A DNA stretch of 7,901 nt from Acidimicrobiaceae bacterium (GTDB lineage: Bacteria > Actinomycetota > Acidimicrobiia > Acidimicrobiales > Palsa-688), in assembly GCA_003156795.1 (NCBI GenBank), contig PMHU01000152.1, positions 25,081-32,981 of the forward strand, given 5' to 3'. The notes below the pieces were generated by a model. That model had not been told where the DNA came from. It did no database searches and saw only the letters and a program-made list of their open reading frames with translations. This document shows positions 6,346-7,901 of this stretch, in pieces (position 1 is the stretch's first letter; the number at the start of each line of letters is the position of its first letter). The position numbers were made by a program, and so were the translations under genes.

Positions 6346-7820
6346 CTCCCTGCGATCCTCCGGTACACCGACGCTCCGCCGCCCTGGCCCACGAGCTGGA
6401 AATCGGAGTCGATGGATTCGAAGACGGTCTGGTCGACGCCGCTGAGCACAGAGGGTATGACCAGGTACTGGATCTGATTCGAGAACGGCAGGCGCTGGCC
6501 TTCCTGGGTATAGAGCCCCCAATAGGTGGCGCGGAACGGTGTGGGCCACTGGTAGATACGCACCCGGTGGTCGAGGTGTGGGACGAAGTCGTAGAAGGCC
6601 GATACCACCGCCGAGGGGGGTACATCCTTGAGAACCTTGTTGATGGCCAGGACCTGGCCGCCGTTGGGGTTCAGGTGCGGATACGTCTGGCGCGAGAAAG
6701 GCGCCAGACCCCAGAGCGTGCAGGAAACTAACGCGGCCCCGGTCACGAGCACCGTGGCCGCCACCCGAGCGCGGGATGTGGCGAGCCGGCCCACCGCGAA
6801 AACCGTTCCCAGAGCCAGCACTGGCACCAGAGGCAGCGAGTAGTGGTACAGGATTTGCTGCATGTAAGGGAACGTGCTGAGCACGTTTTCGCCGATGGTC
6901 AGGATTCCGATGGCGGCCACTTCGGGCGCGATGAGGAAGACCCACCCAAAAGAGACGCCCATCTGCCAGATGTAGAACGGCTTGTAACCGCTGCGCAGGT
7001 ACCTCCAAAAGCCGACGGGGTGCACGAAGGGGGCCGAGACCAGCCCACCGATCCCGCCGAATGGGATCCGGTTGGCGTAGAACGAGGTCGTTCCCAGCAG
7101 GAGTGAGATCACGACCTCGTAGGCGAACGCCATCCAGGCCACGGCGACGCCGATGATGGCGAGGCCCCAATTGGTGTTCCGCCGCCAGAGGACCCACCCG
7201 CCGAGGGGGACGATCAGCAATGCCGTGTCCTCTTTTACCAGCAGCGAGGCGGCGACGGCGATGGCGAGGAGGACGGGTTTGGACTCCATGGCTGCGTATA
7301 TCGCCACGGCTATGGACAGGACGAGGAACGCTTCGGGGTGGAACTGCTCCAAATTGCCGTTTTGGAGCGCCGGGTTCAACAGGTAGGAGGCGGTCAGGGC
7401 GGTGGCCAGGGCGGTGCTGGCGGTCCACCGCCGGGCCAGAAGGTATATCGGCACCCCGGCGCCCGCGAGCAGGCACGACTGCAGGACTAGCAGCGCCTGG
7501 GCGTGGGGATACACCCAGTACAGGGGCACCGCGAGCAACAGGATGAATGACGTATGGTCACCGAAGAGGTTCCGTCCCATGACCGTGACGAACGGGGCAT
7601 GAAATCGGCTGAGAAGCCACACCCCTTGGTCGAATATGCCCATGTCGTAGCCGGGGGTTCCGTAGCCGTCCTGGACTGCGACCGACAGCTGGCCAAACCA
7701 CATCGCGTAGGCGCCTATGAGCACAGCGGCAGGGAGGTGGGGGAGGGCGCGCCTGAGCGTGCGGCTGGTCCATGGCGAAGGGTTCCGCTCACCGAGCACT
7801 GCGAGAGGGTAGCGAGACAC
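6342..7820 (-). CDS. DUF2079 multi-span membrane protein (GT-C-like)
   Basis: This is a roughly 490-residue integral membrane protein with about ten hydrophobic spans. From GTG 7820 the DUF2079 signatures are Y-D-M-G-I-F-D-Q (58-65), G-D-H (87-89), F-H-P-E (160-163) and K-E-D-T-A-L (196-201). The C-terminal third is mostly soluble and presumably extracytoplasmic. DUF2079 proteins have no settled biochemical function; their layout, with acidic and His motifs in early loops, resembles GT-C glycosyltransferases using polyprenyl-phosphate sugars. The frame is open to TTG 7871, which would overlap the secA start; GTG 7820 and GTG 7799 are more credible, though neither has a clear ribosome-binding site. 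Its stop codon overlaps that of the response regulator, and it is the only minus-strand gene in an otherwise plus-strand cluster. A link to the mannose module is conceivable but unproven. Confidence 0.88.
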   Translation of the reverse strand: MSRYPLAVLGERNPSPWTSRTLRRALPHLPAAVLIGAYAMWFGQLSVAVQDGYGTPGYDMGIFDQGVWLLSRFHAPFVTVMGRNLFGDHTSFILLLAVPLYWVYPHAQALLVLQSCLLAGAGVPIYLLARRWTASTALATALTASYLLNPALQNGNLEQFHPEAFLVLSIAVAIYAAMESKPVLLAIAVAASLLVKEDTALLIVPLGGWVLWRRNTNWGLAIIGVAVAWMAFAYEVVISLLLGTTSFYANRIPFGGIGGLVSAPFVHPVGFWRYLRSGYKPFYIWQMGVSFGWVFLIAPEVAAIGILTIGENVLSTFPYMQQILYHYSLPLVPVLALGTVFAVGRLATSRARVAATVLVTGAALVSCTLWGLAPFSRQTYPHLNPNGGQVLAINKVLKDVPPSAVVSAFYDFVPHLDHRVRIYQWPTPFRATYWGLYTQEGQRLPFSNQIQYLVIPSVLSGVDQTVFESIDSDFQLVGQGGGASVYRRIAGS

Positions 7821-7839
7821 CAGGAACTTGGCGCGCCGG

Positions 7840-7845
7840 TAGCAT
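7840..7845 (+). promoter_or_regulatory. Possible -10 element of secA
   Basis: TAGCAT fits the TANNNT pattern and lies ten bases before the secA ATG, so transcription would begin at or within a few bases of the start codon. No convincing -35 is visible, and no Shine-Dalgarno precedes the ATG. Both fit a leaderless mRNA, which is common in actinobacteria. Confidence 0.3.
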
Positions 7846-7854
7846 GATTCGACT

Positions 7855-7901
7855 ATGACGGTCTTCTCCAAGATTCTGCGCGCCGGCGAAGGCAGGAAAG
7901 T
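7855..7901 (+). CDS. secA: Preprotein translocase ATPase SecA, N-terminal fragment
   Basis: Fifteen codons from ATG 7855 read MTVFSKILRAGEGRK before the window ends. This is the amphipathic SecA N-terminus, where K-I-L-R-x-G-E-G-(R/K) is characteristic. SecA is the cytoplasmic motor ATPase that drives proteins through SecYEG. The short stretch limits certainty, but the motif matches and the position next to a NarL-type regulator fits acidimicrobial gene order as I remember it. It faces the DUF2079 gene divergently, with at most 34 bases between start codons if DUF2079 starts at GTG 7820. Confidence 0.75.
   Translation, partial: MTVFSKILRAGEGRK

Noticed and set aside
5638..7476. Minus-strand open frame of 612 codons across the response regulator and DUF2079 genes
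   Set aside because: It runs antisense to the response regulator and out of frame with DUF2079; its low-complexity R/P/G/H-rich product is a codon-bias shadow.

Overview
The window comes from a GC-rich actinobacterium. Gene order and protein style suggest the class Acidimicrobiia or a near relative, but that placement is inference from remembered synteny. No mobile element, CRISPR array, tRNA or rRNA was seen.

Layout. A plus-strand cluster fills 1-5333. It holds a small zinc-ribbon protein (5-172); a very long ORF (217-4020) joining a GT-C-like multi-span membrane protein to a complete phosphomannomutase; a Trm112-like small protein (4010-4252) that overlaps the mutase end; and a SIS-domain phosphoglucose/phosphomannose isomerase (about 4299-5333). 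The last three gene products parallel the mycobacterial manB/Rv3256c/manA neighbourhood. Together they make a mannose-activation module: fructose-6-P to mannose-6-P (isomerase), then mannose-1-P (mutase). The membrane partner probably uses or moves a lipid-linked sugar.

The 5334-5652 gap encodes no protein I can support. It holds a terminator-like hairpin and then about 190 bases that fold on paper into a compact multi-helix RNA closed by a perfect 13-bp stem (5443-5455 with 5617-5629). I regard this as a structured non-coding RNA, possibly of the raiA-motif class. Next come a NarL/FixJ-type response regulator (5653-6345), a minus-strand DUF2079 membrane protein (6342 to about 7820), and at the right edge the first 15 codons of secA (7855 onward).

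The main points of interest are the RNA, and the membrane/mutase fusion, which depends on one G5 homopolymer: one extra G there would end the membrane gene at a TAG just before a Shine-Dalgarno-like site and the mutase ATG. The DUF2079 gene is also wedged antisense with no spare DNA: its stop overlaps the response-regulator stop, and its longest reading frame overlaps the secA start.
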